Origin: Bernardetiaceae bacterium
Lineage (GTDB): Bacteria; Bacteroidota; Bacteroidia; Cytophagales; Bernardetiaceae
NCBI GenBank assembly: GCA_020832465.1
Contig: JAFIER010000213.1
Span: 1 to 43,695, forward strand
Direction: 5' to 3'
DNA: 43,695 nt
The position numbers were made by a program, and so were the translations under genes. This document shows positions 42,117 to 43,695 of the stretch, in pieces. The notes beneath the pieces were generated by a model. The model saw only the letters and a program-made list of their open reading frames with translations. It was not told the origin of the DNA and did not search any database. Position 1 is the stretch's first letter; every line of letters begins with the position of its first letter.

Positions 42117-42956
42117 TTAAATATAATTCAAACGGTGTTTGAAGTAGCTTTTTACTAAAATCATCATTTTACGAGAGTCAGGCACACGTACACGCTTCGA
42201 TAGCAAATCTTGTGTAGGTAGTTTTTTGATTTTATTAAAAAGATTGAGGTAGTACACATAAGCTAAATAAACACCAAAGCGAGCAGTACGAGGCAGCTCT
42301 ATGATGCCTTCGTAAGCGTGCTCAAAATCTTTTTGTATATCGGCTTCAATAGCAGCTTTAGCCTCGATGTCGAAATTGTGATATTGTACATGAGGAAAGT
42401 AAACACGCCCTCTTTCGTCAAAATCACTTTTCATATCACGTAAAAAATTCACTTTTTGAAAAGCTGCACCTAAGCTACGGGCTGGGGCTTTGAGTTTATC
42501 GTAAAGTGCGCTATCGTTTTCACAAAAAACACGCAAACACATCAAGCCCACTACTTCAGCAGAGCCGTAAATATATTCTGAATATTTACTCTCGTTATAT
42601 GTATTGCGATGTAAATCCATTTCCATACTATCCAAAAAAGCATCGATAAGCGCAAGCTCAATATCATACTCACGCACAACGAGTTGAAAGGCTTGTAAAA
42701 CAGGATTACTACTGATGCCCTCCTCTAATGCTAAATAAGTCTCTTGACGAAAGCGTTTGAAAAGGGTGGCTTTGTCATAATCATGAAATGTATCTACAAT
42801 CTCATCTGCATAGCGGACATAGCCATAAATAGCATAAATAGGATAGTGTAGTTTTTTGTCTAATGTTTGAATGCCGAGCGTAAAAGAAGTACTGTAATGC
42901 TCTGTAATGAGTTTACTGCACTTAAGCGCGGTCAGGTTATATAATTCCATACTCAT
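42117..42956 (-). CDS. crtB: Squalene/phytoene synthase family protein
   Basis: Prenyl-diphosphate head-to-head condensing enzyme, most likely phytoene synthase of carotenoid biosynthesis. It has 279 residues and both Asp-rich magnesium sites: YADEIVDTFHD in the first third, and NFLRDMKSDFDERGRVYFP in the second half, with the preceding RSLGAAFQKV. HYSTSFTLG at the N-terminus is typical. A hydrophobic helix lies near the C-terminus (FGVYLAYVYYLNLF). Three closely spaced starts exist (42965 GTG, 42956 and 42950 ATG). No crtI or other carotenoid genes are adjacent in the window, so squalene or another C30 product is possible. Confidence 0.88.
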   Translation of the reverse strand: MSMELYNLTALKCSKLITEHYSTSFTLGIQTLDKKLHYPIYAIYGYVRYADEIVDTFHDYDKATLFKRFRQETYLALEEGISSNPVLQAFQLVVREYDIELALIDAFLDSMEMDLHRNTYNESKYSEYIYGSAEVVGLMCLRVFCENDSALYDKLKAPARSLGAAFQKVNFLRDMKSDFDERGRVYFPHVQYHNFDIEAKAAIEADIQKDFEHAYEGIIELPRTARFGVYLAYVYYLNLFNKIKKLPTQDLLSKRVRVPDSRKMMILVKSYFKHRLNYI

Positions 42957-43042
42957 GGCTTGCACAATTGGGGATAAGCGTAAAAATAGATTCTATGATG
43001 CTAAAAAAAGAGATTAGTGGAAGTTTAGATTGCATAACGCAA

Positions 43043-43164
43043 CATACTACTAGACATTCGCTAGCCAGAAATAACATTTATTTGAGAAATGTTATTTCTA
43101 AGCCCATTTTTGCATAGCGTGGGGGTTGCAAACGCCACGCTATGCAAAAATGTATAGTAGTATG
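43043..43164. repeat. Full-length CATACTAC...GTAGTATG mosaic unit (122 bp)
   Basis: The best-preserved copy. The ends CATACTACTAGACATT / AATGTATAGTAGTATG pair in 15 of 16 bases. Inside are an AGAAATAACATTTAT / AGAAATGTTATTTCT hairpin and GCATAGCGTGGGG / GCCACGCTATGC arms. Compare 38550-38673. Confidence 0.85.
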
Positions 43165-43403
43165 ATAACGCAATATAAATAGTTTTTAGCCCTCCACTAA
43201 ACCTATAACGTTTAAATCGTTTATTATATTCTGAATAGATTGATTTTTAGTGCTAAAAATGCAAAAATTACAGATTGACACTCAAAAAACCGTTTAAGTT
43301 AGCCTGTTTTTTTAAATCTAATTTAAGCGATTTTGTTTTCGAATACCTGAAAAATAAATGTGAAAAATTATCACCATATCTTTGGTAGCCTATATATTGG
43401 TAT

Positions 43404-43450
43404 AATAAAAACACACCCTAAGCATTTTCTTTGGGAATCCTTAGGGTGTG
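43404..43450 (-). terminator. Terminator of the partial gene at the window end
   Basis: A perfect 11-bp stem CACACCCTAAG (43412-43422) / CTTAGGGTGTG (43440-43450). On the minus strand it is followed by TTTTTATT, and it starts 18 bases after the stop codon. Confidence 0.88.
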
Positions 43451-43467
43451 AGATAAGACTAAAAAAT

Positions 43468-43695
43468 TTACTCATAAACTTCAAGACTAAAAACAGGTAC
43501 TGAAAAACCATCGGTCTCCCAGAAGGGATCTTCATGAAACCTCGGACTTCTCCAATCTTGTTCGTGAAACTTAAACCTACAGTAGCTGTATTGTCCTGCT
43601 TTTTCTTGAGTATCAGTAAAACGTAATCCTACGTCATGCGCTACTTCTGTGATAATTTCATCTGTTTCAGCATCTAAAACACCAATATATTCTAT
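43468..43695 (-). CDS. 3' end of an unrecognised gene (runs off the window)
   Basis: The last 75 codons and the stop of a gene on the minus strand; the frame stays open to the window edge. The visible part reads IEYIGVLDAETDEIITEVAHD, then LRFTDTQEKAGQYSYCRFKF and HEQDWRSPRFHEDPFW, ending FSLEVYE. It is rich in aromatic and acidic residues. I do not recognise a family. A clear terminator directly downstream supports that it is a true gene. Confidence 0.7.
   Translation of the reverse strand: MEYIGVLDAETDEIITEVAHDVGLRFTDTQEKAGQYSYCRFKFHEQDWRSPRFHEDPFWETDGFSVPVFSLEVYE

Larger units (their letters stand above)
42957..43467. other. Gap after crtB start, up to the partial gene
   Basis: 511 bases without a gene. 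It holds the full palindromic unit at 43043-43164 and the terminator at 43404-43450; the rest is AT-rich with no pattern noted. Confidence 0.6.

Noticed and set aside
37965-43164. CRISPR array suspected from frequent palindromic repeats
   Set aside because: Repeats are irregularly spaced between genes, palindromic, in both orientations and of variable composition; there are no spacers of even length and no cas genes.

Overview
The window reads as a chromosomal segment of a Bacteroidota bacterium, most likely of the Cytophagales type. The grounds are a SusC/SusD pair, TonB-dependent receptors, Bacteroidota-type promoters (TTTG, about 19-20 bases, TAnnTTTG), very few Shine-Dalgarno sites, a short adenylate kinase, a DUF4412 protein and Spy-like/ECF sigma genes. 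No rRNA is present, so the genus cannot be fixed. I see no CRISPR array, prophage, transposase or integrase gene.

Layout. 1-7.5 kb: a YtxH-like protein behind a duplicated 91-bp palindromic repeat, a membrane-anchored lytic transglycosylase, a secreted S9 peptidase, methylmalonyl-CoA mutase large subunit and a small J-domain protein. 7.8-9.7 kb: two DUF488 genes that overlap, followed by an unrecognised 218-residue protein, possibly one functional unit. 10-18.7 kb: a TonB-dependent receptor, then a susC-susD locus. 18.9-25.4 kb: a single-chain type IIG-like restriction-modification enzyme, CinA, an ECF-sigma / membrane protein / Spy-like trio and a stand-alone NuoI-like ferredoxin. 25.7-33.2 kb: two identical tRNA-Asn genes and housekeeping genes (PspC, adk, DUF4412, pncB, an FGE-sulfatase-domain protein, rplS, sdaAB). 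33.4-43.7 kb: a lipoprotein oligopeptidase B, gmd, a YiaAB-like protein, queA, a TPR protein, a squalene/phytoene synthase and the 3' end of an unknown gene.

The most striking observation is in susC. Its reading frame is split after codon 69 by a 1453-bp insert (12855-14307) built exactly like an integron gene cassette. It begins TTGGCGG just after a G, carries a Crp/Fnr-type regulator and a secreted SRPBCC-like protein, and ends with a long imperfect palindrome resembling an attC site, with R''/R' and L''/L' arms. Removing bases 12855-14307 rejoins G to TT and restores an uninterrupted, canonical SusC reading frame of about 1058 residues. No integrase is visible, so this looks like a lone cassette at a secondary (non-attI) site that has disrupted a nutrient-uptake receptor.

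The second theme is a dense set of intergenic mosaic palindromes. The modules are AGAAATAACATTTCT hairpins, AGAACTAACAGTT hairpins, GAAGCTCCAGCTTC pairs, GCATAGCGTGGGG palindromes, a CATACTAC...GTAGTATG frame and a GGGTGTACG...CGTACACCC frame. Two cases of nested insertion can be read directly: a 111-bp MITE-like element with an 8-bp target duplication (27433-27543), and a 153-bp GGGTGTACG element lodged inside another palindrome (40057-40209). All family assignments rest on reading motifs by eye; no database search was done.
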